Notes: generated by a model from the letters alone, not told the origin. A stretch of DNA of 64,000 nt from Macrolepiota albuminosa (GCA_027475525.1 JAMWFC010000117.1:4698183-4762182); one strand, 5' to 3'. Counted from the stretch's first letter, positions 9,101 through 19,451 are shown. Made by a program: numbers and translations.

Positions 9101-10263
9101 CAGCTGAGCGTTGGAGTGTGGCCTCGGTAGACTTCATTGTTGAGTTACCTGATTCTCATGGATATGATGCGATCATGGTGGTAGTGGATCTCTGTGGCAA
9201 GCGTGCTCATTTTATTCCAACACACACTACTTGCTCAGCCATGGGCGCTGCCAATCTGTACCGGAAGCATGTCTGGAAGCTCCATGGGTTGTCAGATGCT
9301 TATGTCTCAGACCGCGGACCTCAGTTTGTGGCAGAGTTTACGAGAGAACTGTATCGCCTCCTCCATGTCAAACTCCACACCTCCACAGCCTACCACCCCC
9401 AGTCTGATGGCCAGACTGAGCGTGTCAACCAGGAGCTAGAACAGTATCTCCGGCTCTTCTGCAATGAACGACAGGATGACTGGGACGATCTATTACCAGA
9501 GGCAGAGTTCCAGTACAACAACCGTGTACACGCTGCCACCCAGATGTCTCCTTTCCTTCTAGATACTGGTCGACATCCTCGGATGGGATTTGAGCCTTGT
9601 GGACGACCTTCAGAGAATGAAGCTGTCAATGAGTTCATAGATCGGATGAAGGCAGCCCAGGAGGAGGCCAAGGCAGCTTTAGCTAAGGCAAAGGATGACA
9701 TGGCCCGCTACTACGATCGTGGACGAACTCCAGCCCCCAAGTACAAGCCTGGAGATCGAGTCTACCTGGATGCCTCTGACATTGCCACTACCCGACCTTC
9801 TCAGAAGCTCTCTCACCGTCGTCTAGGCCCCTTCCCTATAGTAAGACAGGTAGGCCCACTTGCCTATCGACTCAAGCTGCCTAGTGGAATGAGTCGACTC
9901 CATCCAGTCTTCAATGTGGTGAAGCTTTCTCCAGCCTCAGAGGATCCAATTCCAGGACGACGTCCACAGCCACCTCCACCACCAGTTCTGGTAAACAACC
10001 AAGAAGAGTACGAAGTGGAGCGGATCCTAGACAGCCGACTCTTTAGGAATAAGCTTCAGTTCAAGGTCAAGTGGAAGGGCTATGGAATCGAGGACGTTTC
10101 CTGGGAGCCACAAGAGAATGTCCATGCCCCTGCCTTGGTCCGGGAATTCTATCAACAGCATCCTGATGCTCCTCGGGCAATCAGAGGCCTCTATTCCCTT
10201 TCCAAAGTAGACCAGGCCATCCAGAACTACTTCTATCCAGCACGTCGAGACGCCGCACTCTAG
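6184..10263 (+). CDS. Pol polyprotein of element 1 (PR-RT-RNaseH-IN-chromodomain)
   Basis: About 1359 residues from the frameshift site, expressed as Gag-Pol (about 1777 residues). Visible in order: aspartic protease with DSGAT near residue 115; reverse transcriptase with YLDD near 537; RNase H (EADSSDFATGA, then WTDHKNLEYF); integrase HHCC finger (HHDS..H..CDLC near 910-950); integrase core SVDF, SDRGPQF and QTERVN near 982, 1041 and 1078, a good D,D(35)E spacing; GPF module (RRLGPFPIV); C-terminal chromodomain (EYEVERILDS...WKGYGIEDVSWEP) near 1274-1330. The chromodomain usually directs integration toward modified chromatin. The open frame extends upstream to 5986, but that part overlaps Gag and is not expected to be translated. 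No disabling change seen. Confidence 0.95.
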   Translation, partial: GFSIERRMSCTPPPPGANQFTCQSVESSNVSLPTPDSLTETVSTPSDVQNTPLVQASAKTSSPPSPVRRPRVPAWERRLPRRYVVASTPSPNSLRLNVEIETTDTQQTRSVIALLDSGATGLFLDTRYVEQHRLTTRPLSHPIPVYNIDGTLNEAGSIRSVVDLVLRYQTHSERAVFAVTSLGKQDMILGFSWLRDHNPEIDWAKGKVSMSRCPRRCSTCAKEVREERRESVRERAAIRACRVGHLPFADLDLLDPPPLAFPYREALYEDVRGVVSEAQMEDGREGEFGCAPDPESPDEAIETGDRIYATTLRPPPTVAEIRASQTTSQRLAQAFAANSAPKSFRDAVPHHLQDFEDVFSKASFDSLPERKQWDHAIELTPNAEPSSCKVYPLSPREQDELDAFLQENLDSGRIRPSKSPMASPVFFIKKKDGSLRLVQDYRVLNAMTVKNRYPLPLISELVNNLRGARYFTKLDVRWGYNNVRIKEGDEWKGAFRTNRGLFEPLVMFFGLTNSPATFQTMMNDIFQDLKAEGVVCVYLDDILIYTKTLEEHRRITRIVLERLRQHQLYLKPEKCEFEQTKVEYLGLIISHGMAEMDPVKVAGVAEWPEPKNKKEVQAFLGFTNFYRRFIQDFSHHARPLFDLTTKDTPWHWDAAQQTAFDALKQAVTSKPVLIFPDDDSPFRVEADSSDFATGAVLSQQSREDGKWHPVAFYSKSLNAVERNYEIHDKEMLAIIRSFEEWRHFLEGARHKFEVWTDHKNLEYFRTAKKLNRRQARWSLYLANFDFSLHHKPGQSMGKPDALSRRADHGSGASDNDNIVLLKPELFAIRALEGVVGQGEEVSILRDIRRGNREGTQEDLVAKAAMALHAREKAGVKSVRTDEWSLENGLLTFRGRIYVPNLPDLRRRIVEQHHDSRVAGHPGRWKTLELVSRNYWWPQMSRYIGSYTSTCDLCLRTKPRRQPPMGQLHPLPIPAERWSVASVDFIVELPDSHGYDAIMVVVDLCGKRAHFIPTHTTCSAMGAANLYRKHVWKLHGLSDAYVSDRGPQFVAEFTRELYRLLHVKLHTSTAYHPQSDGQTERVNQELEQYLRLFCNERQDDWDDLLPEAEFQYNNRVHAATQMSPFLLDTGRHPRMGFEPCGRPSENEAVNEFIDRMKAAQEEAKAALAKAKDDMARYYDRGRTPAPKYKPGDRVYLDASDIATTRPSQKLSHRRLGPFPIVRQVGPLAYRLKLPSGMSRLHPVFNVVKLSPASEDPIPGRRPQPPPPPVLVNNQEEYEVERILDSRLFRNKLQFKVKWKGYGIEDVSWEPQENVHAPALVREFYQQHPDAPRAIRGLYSLSKVDQAIQNYFYPARRDAAL

Positions 10264-10274
10264 AGGGGGGGTGA
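10261..10274 (+). other. Polypurine tract of element 1
   Basis: TAGAGGGGGGGTGA lies directly before the 3' LTR; the Pol stop TAG is its first codon. This is the usual plus-strand primer position. The same tract precedes the 3' LTR of element 2. Confidence 0.8.
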
Positions 10275-10792
10275 TGTCAGGGGACCCCTCATTCCTTTCT
10301 TCTTTCACTCCTTATTTCTTCACTCTCCTTTCATTCACTTCCTTATTTCTTCTACCATTCTCTCATTTGGCTGTTACTACTTCTTCAACACTATCTGTTG
10401 GTACTATTCTCAACCTTTGAGGTGCTCTGGTTCTTTAGCTATCACTCAGACAAGTGTGGGCCCTTCAGCACCGCTCCAGGCTGCTTAGATAAGCCGGAGT
10501 TTGCCTTTCTGACTTCTAAAGTCCGGAGTTTTCCTCCCTTGTTTGCACACTTGTTTGGTTAGTCAATTTTCGAGTTTTTAAGGTTTTGTTGTACTGTACA
10601 GTTGTTTCCCACGCTTCAGAGGCCCCAGAAGCGTCCAACCTGGCATAGGGAATCCCCAGACTTGTTCTCTTTGGATCTCCCTCTGCCAGGTGAGTAGCTA
10701 CCTTGATATTGTCAGTATATATTCTAATACACTTTGGATCTCCCTCTGCCAGCTGTGTGACTGAGCCACAGCCTCTAGAGGTCGCCCTTACA
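10275..10792 (+). repeat. 3' LTR of element 1
   Basis: 518 bp, same ends as the 5' LTR, and followed by the second CACAT. It includes the intron-like segment at 10690-10752. Confidence 0.95.
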
Positions 10793-11484
10793 CACATCTG
10801 ATCCTTTTGTGTGTGTTCTACATGCAGTTTATCCAATCTAGATTTTCCATCCCTCTTGTGCTCATCACATGTTTAACTCCTTGCCTCGTTGCATGCCTCG
10901 ATTGCTGCTCAATGCTCCCTGGACTGGTGATTCAGTGCAGACTTGTAGAACCTAGCACAGCTTGTGGTGCTGTAGGCAGGCAAGTGGCTTTTTGAAGAAA
11001 TGCTATTTTCTCATTGCTTGATATGTTTGTGATGTGTTGGAATCCAGACTATGTGTGGAGATTAGATACTAAGAACAGTATTAGAACAATTCTACAGCAT
11101 AGTTAGCAGTTTGTTTCTATGTGTAGCATAGAAATGACTGAGGGTGTTTGATGTGAATCTATATAGAATGGGACAACCGTTTCGTGGGAATTATTGATTA
11201 GTCAGTTCTGACTAAGGCTGACAAAGAATTGCCTTTTTCGTTTGTTTTTTGGTTAGTTTTTCAGTAGAAAAGAAAAAAAAAGATATTAATTAATGAAAAA
11301 GAGTGTATATTAAATATTTAAATATACAATATTTCTCGGACACATGTGGAAGGTATCTGGAGTGTGTGAATGTGGCTGAGGCCAAAACACGATTTAGTGG
11401 ACACCAGTTTTCACCCCTCGCATGTTCTTAAACCAAACATCATCAATTTTTCCACGGTTTCAACGTTGTAGTGAGTAAACTACA
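10793..11484. other. Intergenic, no supported gene
   Basis: Past the CACAT target duplication the stretch is AT-rich with A and T runs around 11270-11330. A short plus frame at 10807-10995 has no motif and is not called. No tRNA, promoter or repeat is recognised with confidence. Confidence 0.6.
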
Positions 11485-11870
11485 CTACAAAGTAAGTGTT
11501 GATTGATTGATTGATTTACAAATATTAATAACCATTCTTATAGCAACGCTTCGAAACTCAATTACAAAGTAAGTATTGATTGATTGATTGATTGATAGAT
11601 ATTAATAAATGATTGATCTAGCTACAACTTCAAAATTATTACAAAGTAAGTATTGATTGATTGATTGATTGATAGATATTAATAAATGATTGATCTAGCT
11701 ACAACTTCAAAATTTAATTACAAAGTAAGTATTGACTGATTGATTGATTGATGACTATTAACAAACATTCTTATAGCAAAATTTTCACACTCAACTACAA
11801 AGTAAGTAATTATTAATTGATTGAGTGATGAATCTTAACAAACATTCAATAGCTCGACAACTTTCAGCTA
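11485..11870 (+). repeat. Tandem array with ACAAAGTAAGT and TTGA/TTGATT runs
   Basis: About five units of 75-79 bp begin near 11485, 11561, 11638, 11717 and 11794. Each starts 'acaaagtaagt' followed by repeated 'tgat'. Units are diverged except the second and third, which are identical over exactly 77 bp (11561-11714). No protein frame is seen. Confidence 0.85.
11561..11714. repeat. Exact 77-bp tandem duplication (2 of 4)
   Basis: 11561-11637 and 11638-11714 are identical, whereas neighbouring units of the same array are clearly diverged. That contrast suggests one copy is not natural. Confidence 0.92.
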
Positions 11871-11879
11871 TTGATTGAT

Positions 11880-12176
11880 CATTGTAAGTGATTTTTAATG
11901 TATTTGAGCTTAAAAAATGCTTAAAAAATTCGAAAAAAATCACAGAAAAATCAGGGAAAATTCAATTCAGCTTATAGTGAAAGTTTGGGCTATTGTAGTA
12001 AGTGACTTTCATTGTTTTTGAGCTTTATAAGTGCTTAAAAAATTCAAAAAAATTCAGAAAAATTCTATTCAGCTTACAGTAATACTTGGACAACTTTGAG
12101 CTATTGATACACTCATCATGTAAGTGTCTTTCAATAGTTTTAAGCTATGAAAATGCTTAAAAAATTATTCTTTCAG
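11880..12176 (+). repeat. Three diverged approximately 120-bp units ending in a 3' splice-like site
   Basis: Units near 11884, 11998 and 12119 each begin 'gtaagtg' and continue with '..ttgagct..tgcttaaaaaatt'. The last unit ends 'ttctttcag' just before the reading frame that precedes the Helitron. The layout could be a repeat-expanded intron, but no upstream exon is evident. Confidence 0.6.
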
Positions 12177-12270
12177 GCAATCTTCAACTACTCATTCTAA
12201 TAATGGACCCAGTACTCCTGAAGGTCAAAGACAGCAGGCTAGGATTCAAAGCAGGCTACAACAGTTACAA

Positions 12271-13251
12271 ATGACTGATCCTGATGAGCGTCGTTCAAAT
12301 AGAAGTAGAAGATCTACTTCAGTGGTTATACCACTTCATTATGGAACTGGGGATATGGGAACTGGGGATATGAGAACTGGGGATATGAGAATTGGAAGAA
12401 ATGATCAGATTGCCTCTAGCTCTTTGGGAAGGCCTATTGGACCAACTGTTGCTATGAACTTATTTGCATCTGAGGATGTACAACTTGGAACTACAGGATT
12501 GGGGGATATGAGAACTGGGGGAAATAATCAGATTGGTTCAAGCTCTGGAGGAAATACTTCTAGCTCTTTGAGGAGGCCTGTTAGACCACCAACTGTTGCT
12601 GAGGATCTATTTGCTAGGGCTATTCCTGAAACTCATTTACCTGAAGGATGGAATGCCCCTTTGCAAAATCCTATTCCTAGAATGATACCACCTCTACCTC
12701 TTCCTGCACATAGAGCTCCTTATGTGCCTTCAATAGTAGCACCTCTACCAGCTGCTGTGCATGGAAGAGATCATAGAGTGGGATCAGTCAATCAGCCTGT
12801 AGTTGGTGGGACTGCTATGAGTATACCTGAAACTCATTTGCCTGAAGGTTGGGATGCTCCTTTACAGAATCCTATACCTAGAATGCCTGCTTTGCATAGA
12901 GCTGCTTTGCCAAACTTCACAATGCCACTGCCACTGCCACCTGCACTTAGGAATAGAGGGAGACAGCAGGTTGCTCCTATACAAGCACAATCATTAGCAG
13001 CATTGCAAGACCAACAAAGGTTGAGGCATATTGCTGCAGCTGAGGAGCAGGATAGACAATGGCAGGCACTAGCAGTATTGCAGGAGCAACAGAGGCAACA
13101 ACAGGCATTAGCAGTATTGCATGAGCAACAACAGCTCAGAGATATTGCTATAGCTGAAGAGCATGCAGTAGCAGAGGCACAAAGGGCTTTACATCAGCTA
13201 GAGGTGAGACAAAGACAACTTTTAAAAGTTGCATTGACTAAGAAAGATTAA
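12271..13251 (+). CDS. Gln-rich repetitive protein, N-terminal part of Helitron ORF
   Basis: 326 residues from an ATG to TAA. It lacks a known catalytic motif. Visible features are a GTGDM-type pentapeptide minisatellite near residues 27-45, a doubled IPETHLPEGW.APLQNPIPRM block near residues 122 and 188, and a Gln/Ala/Glu-rich coiled-coil tail (repeats of LAVLQEQQ) from about residue 235. The same frame continues after the stop with coding-like sequence that leads into the Helitron Rep region, so this is probably the N-terminal portion of the Helitron protein cut by a nonsense change. Function is unknown. Confidence 0.6.
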   Translation: MTDPDERRSNRSRRSTSVVIPLHYGTGDMGTGDMRTGDMRIGRNDQIASSSLGRPIGPTVAMNLFASEDVQLGTTGLGDMRTGGNNQIGSSSGGNTSSSLRRPVRPPTVAEDLFARAIPETHLPEGWNAPLQNPIPRMIPPLPLPAHRAPYVPSIVAPLPAAVHGRDHRVGSVNQPVVGGTAMSIPETHLPEGWDAPLQNPIPRMPALHRAALPNFTMPLPLPPALRNRGRQQVAPIQAQSLAALQDQQRLRHIAAAEEQDRQWQALAVLQEQQRQQQALAVLHEQQQLRDIAIAEEHAVAEAQRALHQLEVRQRQLLKVALTKKD

Positions 13252-16200
13252 CAGGATGTAGATCTCAATCCTGAACATAGGCCTTTAAATGAGGCTAGAG
13301 CTGAAAGGATCTTACAAAATTGGGAACAGCAACGTTTAGCTGATCTTGAAGAGGATTTTAATGATTTGGATCCTCATGGATTAGAAAATATCCATGCAGC
13401 TTTTGATGAAATGCTTCAAAATCCTTTGGAGTATTTGGAACATCCCATTGACAATGAGATTGATCCAAATCCACTGGATAATCATAGGAATGATCTTGCT
13501 GAGAATATAGAGGAGGACTTGGAGTATGTGGATCCACCTGGAGATAATAGACAGCAAAATCTACCAGCACCTCCTAACTTGGAAACCTGGGAATGTCATG
13601 CAGCAGAATGTACCAGCACCTCCTGTCTTACAAAGGATTCAAGAACCTGATGATGTTCAGCCTAGGAATGCTCTTCCAACAGGAAGACAGCCTTCACACT
13701 ATCTTGGTTCTATGAATGTTGCATGCCCACACTGTCATGCTCTACATTTTGATGCTGAAAAGCTTTCCAAGTCTACTAGACGTAATCCAAAGTTTGGCAT
13801 GTGCTGTTTACAAGGGCAGATTGATTTGCCCAGACTTGCAGATGCTCCACCAGAACTGCTTAGCTTACTCCAAGGCTATCATGCTCTTTCTGATGCTTTC
13901 AAAGCATCTATTTGCCAATACAATGCAGCCTTTGCATTTACATCTCTGGGAGTCAAAATTGACCATGCGATGCTTTCAAAGCATCTATTTGCCAATACAA
14001 TGCAGCCTTTGCATTTACATCTCTGGGAGTCAAAATTGACCATGCGATTATGAATGCTCCAGGACCATATAGCTTTAGGATTAATGGAGAGCTCCATCAT
14101 CTGACAGGTGCTTTGCTTCCAACTGAAGGTGATCATCCTGTGTATGCACAACTCTACTTCTACGATCACAATCAACAATTGGCTTTTCGTCAAGGAAGCA
14201 ATCCTAGATTGGATCCTCAGATAATGGCCTCTTTGCAGGATATGCTTCATAGAGTCAATCCCTTTATTGGCTTATATAAGCTTGCAAAGCAGATTATGAC
14301 AGAAGTTCCTGAAGGCCAACCACAAAGGCTTTCTGTTCAACTTAGGGCTGACTTTGGAGATCATCGACGCTATAACAACCCCAATGAACAGGAAGGAGTT
14401 GCTGCAATTATACCAGGAGATGGTTCTGAAGAACGATCAGATCACCGTGACATAGTCCTGCATCTGCATGGAGGTCAATTGAAGCAAATCAGCCATTTGC
14501 ATCCCTATTATACTCCCTTGCACTATACTGTCATATTTCCAACTGGAGAACCTGGATTTCACACCAATATTCAATCTCAATTTGGACCAGCAGGAGAACA
14601 AAGAGCCAAAAAGGTTAGCCAAACTGCATATTATGCATATAGGCTGCAGCAGAGGGCTTTGGAAGCCAATGCTGCATTGCTTTGGAGTAGCAGACTGTTC
14701 CAGCAATATGTTGTGGATGCATGGGCATCAATAGAACAATCAAAGCTCAACTGGGTCAGGCAGAATCAAAAGAAAATTAGGGCTGAAGTCTATCAAGGAG
14801 TGGTTGATGCAGCTACTGGAGATGAAGACTTACACAGGCAAAGCCGATGTGTGGTCCTCCCCTCTTCTCATGTTGGAAGTGAATGACATATGCAGCAACT
14901 ATTCCAGGACTCTATGGCTATTTGCAGACATTTCCATAAACCAGATCTCTTCATCACTATGACTGCCAATCCAAAGTGGCCGGAAATTGAAGAGGCTCTG
15001 TTGAAAGAATCTATGGTTAATGGAAAGAGGCAAACAGCTTCTGACCGTCCAGATATTGTTGCCAGAGTATTTGAACTCAAGAAAAATGCTCTTTTGAAGG
15101 ACATAAAAGATGGTCTATTTGGAAAATGTGTGGCATCTGTCCATACCATTGAATTTCAAAAGAGGGGACTTCCACATATACATATCTTGATCTTTTTCCA
15201 TCATCATGACAAGATCAAAGATGCAGCTCATGTGGACACTATTGTTTCTGCTCAAATTCCTGATCCAGTGACTCAGCCTCAATTGTATCAGGTATTGGCT
15301 TTGCTTGAATTATCAATGCAGTGACTTACTTTTGTTATTAGGTTGTTACTACCAATATGGTTCATGGTCCATGTGGAGCAGATTTTCCTAATGCCAAGTG
15401 TATGGTAGATGACAAATGTTCCAAGAAATATCCCAAGGAATTTCAGGAAGCTACACAGTATGGTGATGATAGCTATCCCCAATATGCCAAACCTAACAAT
15501 GGCCGCTTTTTTGAAAAGCATGGTCATCATTATGACAATTGTAATGTTGTCCCATATGATCCATATCTCTCAGCCAAATTCCAATGTCATATCAATGTAG
15601 AAACTGTGCTTCACTGGATGCAATCAAATACATTCACAAGTACATCTACAAGGACCATGATAGGACAACTTTGGAGATTGCTAAGGAGGAGAGGGATGAA
15701 ATCAAGGAACACTTGGATGCCAGATACATTTCTGCTCCTGAGGCTTGCTGGCACATCTTTGAATTCAACATGCATGCTGAATATCCTTCAGTATACAGAT
15801 TGCCTGTGCATTTGGAAAACCAGCATGAAGTCTATTTCCCAGATGATGAACACATACAGGTGGTAGCTGCTAGACCTAATGCAGACAAGACTGCACTCAC
15901 AGCTTGGTTTGAAGCCAATACCAGGTTTCCCAATAATAACACTACTTACCAGAACTTTCCAACCAAGTTTGTTTATGAGGCATCTAAACAGACTTGGAAG
16001 AAGAGACAGAGAGGTACAGCAATTGGGAGGATGTATTTTGCTTCTCCAAGACAGGGAGAAAGATTCTATCTCAGGATGCTCTTGACTGTTGTGACTAATG
16101 CAATTTCATGGGCTGATCTCAGGACAGTCAATGGCCATACCTATCCAACTTATCAGGAAGCATGCAAGGCTCTAGGTTTTTTGGAGGATGATGCAGAATG

Positions 16201-16540
16201 GGGGCAGTGTCTCACTGAAGCTGCTCCGATCCAACTAAGATCAGCTCTCAGATAGCTGTTTTGCACTATTCTATTCCACTGTGCTTCTGCCACTCCTGAG
16301 GCTCTATGGGATGAATTCAAACATTCTATCTGTGATGATCTTTGACACAGATTGGAACATAGTAGGCAGTACAGGGACTGAGTCTTTACCAATGAGGATG
16401 TCTATGACTATGGCCTTTATCTCATCAAAGACACTTTGATGAATTTTGGGAAAACTCTGAAAGACTTTCCCAACATGCCAGAGGCTCAACAGAATTGGAA
16501 TATAGTTCCAGGTAATTGGCATTTGCATAAGAAATTGACT
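13252..16540 (+). pseudogene. Decayed Helitron Rep/helicase gene
   Basis: Rolling-circle transposase remnant. Recognised are the fungal Helitron N-terminal domain (CPHCHALHFDAEKL, then FTSLGVKIDH) near 13720-14050, the Rep region with DLFITMTANPKWPEI near 14950, GLPHIHILIFF (HUH-type motif) near 15170, and CASLDAIKYIHKYIYKDHD near 15610. Breaks include a frame change near 13580, the 77-bp duplication at 13892-14045, TGA at 14884-14886 where the family reads on, a one-base frame change near 15600, and several stops after 16255. A good 50-nt intron lies at 15292-15341. The text stops at the start of the helicase domain (FPNMPEAQQNWN), where the minus-strand Gypsy begins. A later helicase piece is at 27560-27713. 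Confidence 0.85.
13892..14045 (+). repeat. Exact 77-bp tandem duplication (3 of 4)
   Basis: Identical units at 13892-13968 and 13969-14045 inside the Helitron coding region. 77 is not a multiple of three, so the duplication shifts the frame. With one copy ignored, the frame before (13526 onward) and after (14050 onward) match. Confidence 0.95.
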
Positions 16541-16549
16541 TGAATACTG

Positions 16550-17250
16550 ATCAATCTCTCCAGGAACACCCGATCTCCCACCACATAGTCCGGCACCTTG
16601 TCCACCCACACATCATGAAAATGCTTCATCCTCATTGCTGCTAGCTCTAGCAAGGACTTCAACTCCTCCTGCACCTCCTGAATCTTATCAAGCAGCACGT
16701 CCACCCTCAGGACCATCTGCAAGTTCACTGGGTTGATGGAAAACGTTGAGTTATAGGCATACTTGGCGTAAAAGGGGGACATCCCTGTTGCCACATGGAC
16801 ATGGTTATTGTATGCAAATCACACGAAAGGTAACCAATCCATCCAGTCATCCTGATAATAATTGATGAATGCCTACAGATAAATCTCCAGCTCCTGATTG
16901 ATCCTCTCTGTCTGCCTGTCTGACTGAGGGTGATGCACTGTTGACAGCGCTGGTCTGATGCCCAGATGAACTGCAGGCCACAATCCGAGATAACCTTCTT
17001 GGGTGTGCCATGCAGACACCACACATGTTCCATGAATGAATCGCACATCGCCACCGTGTCATCTGTAAAATGGGTGCCTAGAAAATGCACCCATTTTGTT
17101 GCCTTATCACACACCACCTGGACCATGTCAAATCCATGCAAGGGGGGCAACAGACCCACATGGTCGGTTGAGACGTGCTGCCACGGCCTGTCAGGCACTT
17201 CTAACAGCTGCAGCAGACCATATGGCCATTGTCGACATAGTTTAATATGC
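16550..17250 (-). pseudogene. Gypsy F4: integrase remnant
   Basis: On minus, 17198-16725 shows the integrase core start (TDHVGLLPPLHGFD), a degraded second block (VISDCGLQF in place of SDRG) and, after a frame change near 16960, the [14 protein letters not shown] block. 16794-16550 holds the following MSPF-type and VVGDRVF segments. The 3' end, chromodomain and 3' LTR are missing: the text abuts the Helitron at about 16540-16555. F4 is too decayed to be active. Confidence 0.8.
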
Positions 17251-18965
17251 TAGCACATGTTGCACCCATCCACATACCATTGTACAAACTCTGACATGCA
17301 AGGCCAATAATAATTCCTCGCCACCAAGGCCAACATGTTTGTGCACCCCAGGTGCCCTGTGGAGATCAAGTGATGGTACAACTGCAGGATTGCGTGCTTG
17401 ATGTCCTCATTGTCTGGAATGTACACGAGGCCCCAGAACCTGACCAAACCCCCATCCACCATGAACTCATGCAAGCGTGCTTTAACCAGAGCCGGGGCCT
17501 CCCCCAGCTGCAATACCAGAGCTAACTTCACGTTCCCCAGGACCACCTCTCTAATCCTGTCCAAAATGTGCCCATCTGCCACAATCCGCTGTGTCGATGC
17601 CACCCACTCCACCATGTCTGACCCTTCACACCTCTCCAACACCAGCACCATACTGTGCTTCATCACCCACTCCTCTGGCAACACCGTCCATCCCAAATTA
17701 TCCCATGCCCCTGGTGGGGGTTCATGGTCAGGTCGTTGTGACAAGCCATCTGGTCCTGCACTCAGATGACCTGGTTGATGCTGGATGACAAACATAAAGC
17801 AGTTCAGGAACAAACTCCATCTTGCCTGATGCTGGCTCAGGTCTCTAGCCATCATAAAATACTCCAAGTTGCAGTGATCAGAGAACACTTTGACAATGAA
17901 AGGACTCCCCTCTAAGTACGGTTGCCATGTCTCAAAGGCCTGGACTACAGACAGCAACTCCTTATTGTGAATATCATAATTGTGCTCCGCTGGCTGCATC
18001 AACTTCAAAAAAAAAGCCACTGGCTGCCACTCCCCATCCTCTGCTTTCTGGGAGAGAACTGCACCCACTGCAAAATCAGAAGCGTCAGTTTTGACCTTAA
18101 AAGAGGCTGCTGTGTCCAGCATCATGAGTACTGGCACCCGCACAAATATTGCCTTCAACTGCTCAAACACTCTCTGCTCCACCATCCCCCAGCTCCAGAC
18201 ACGATTCTTCTTTTTCAAGTTCTCCAGCAGCTTTGTAATAGTTGCATAATTCTCCACAAATCGGCGATAAAAGTTACAAAACCCCAAAAACTGGTTTACG
18301 AGCTTCAGATTGTGTGGTGTTGGCCAATCCATGATGCCACTAACTTTCACGGGGTCCATGCCAATGTGGCCTGGTGATATTTTCAAGCCCAGATAGTCCA
18401 CCTCCATTGTCTGGAAATGACACTTCTCTGGCTTCAAGAAAAGGTCAGCCTCATGCAAGCGGCACAGGACCTCCTGAACATGAGCATTGTTCTAAGCTGG
18501 GTCTTCTGAGAAAATGATGATATCGTCAAGATACAGAACCACGTACACGTCAACCAGGTCATGAAACAAGTCATTTACCATGCATTGAAAGGCTGCTGGT
18601 GCATTCTGGAGGCCAAACTGCATCACCAAGAGCTCAAACTGCCCATACCTTGTACAAAACAATGTTTTCCACTCATTGCCATCCCAAATATGCACATTGT
18701 AGTACTCCCAGCACATGTCCAACATCGTGAATACTTTCGCCGCCTTCAAACAGTCCAACAACTTGTTCATCAACAGAATCAGGTATGCATTTGGACATGT
18801 CACGGCATTTAACGCCCAGAAGTCGACTACCAGATGAAGCCCCCCATCCTTCTTCTTCACAAAAAAGACTGGGGCTCCACAGGCCATACATAGCAACACC
18901 TTGTTCGCAAAACTCACACCCTGGCACATCACCATGCCAAAAGGGGACACAAAATTGACCACCAA
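17250..18965 (-). pseudogene. Gypsy F4: reverse transcriptase, RNase H and integrase finger
   Basis: Two frames, 18965-18492 and 18458-17250, are separated by a stop and gap near 18480. RT motifs are [23 protein letters not shown] and LYLDDIIIF; the YLDD catalytic box is kept. The usual RWGYNN block reads CWEYYN. RNase H follows (KTDASDFAVGAVLSQ, then SDHCNLEYF), then the HHCC finger (H..H..C..C) near 17370-17250. The order and motifs are those of Ty3/Gypsy Pol. Several CpG-derived changes suggest age. Confidence 0.88.
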
Positions 18966-18992
18966 GCAGCCCCAGTCAATGGTAGAGTTGTG

Positions 18993-19451
18993 CTACCTGA
19001 GCCAATTTACTCCAAGAATAAAGTTGTCATTCCCAATGTCTGCGACATCAAACACCGCCATCTCTACATGCTCATCCACCACCACACACAGATGCACTTC
19101 CTCCACAATCAAGCCAGACTTTGCCTCTGAGTTGTTGATGGTCTGCAGCTGATGTTCATTGACAAAACATTGGTGAACAAAGCAGCAACTGGCCCCGGAA
19201 TTGACCATCACCCACATATCCACAACCTGCATACCCCATCTCCCCTTCACATGCAATGTGACCAGCAACTCCAGCGCTGCATGGTCTGACCTTGGTGCAC
19301 GTGCATGAACCACCACCACACATGCTGAATGCTGCCCCCTCTTCCTCACTCTCACACCACCTGAGCCATGCAAAATGGTACCATTAGGCACTGGAAATAC
19401 ATGCAACAGATGGTCACGCCTGCTGTGAGCCCACAGAGCAACCCTACACAA
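18993..19451 (-). pseudogene. Gypsy F4: protease remnant with lost catalytic Asp
   Basis: Aspartic protease of the retropepsin type, about 150 residues. The active-site DSGA reads NSGA (VNSGASCCF), so the catalytic aspartate is replaced by asparagine, which should abolish activity. The later ILGVNWLR block is kept. It lies between the gag zinc knuckle and RT as expected. Confidence 0.8.

Larger units (their letters stand above)
4299..10792 (+). mobile_element. Full-length chromoviral Ty3/Gypsy retrotransposon (element 1)
   Basis: A complete 6494-bp element. Identical-length LTRs (518 bp) start TGTCAGGGG and end CCCTTACA, and a 5-bp target duplication CACAT lies at 4294-4298 and 10793-10797. 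The 5' and 3' LTRs differ at one place that I can see (gggctc against gggccc near 4480). Gag and Pol are intact in overlapping frames, and a polypurine tract precedes the 3' LTR. Protease, reverse transcriptase, RNase H, integrase, chromodomain is the order of fungal chromoviruses. Its near-twin is at 57600 onward, so the family has moved recently. No clear TGG-type primer binding site follows the 5' LTR. Confidence 0.96.

Noticed and set aside
11485..11870. Telomere-like or CRISPR-like array
   Set aside because: Units are diverged, AT-rich and lack spacer/repeat structure or a telomere motif; the organism is a eukaryote.
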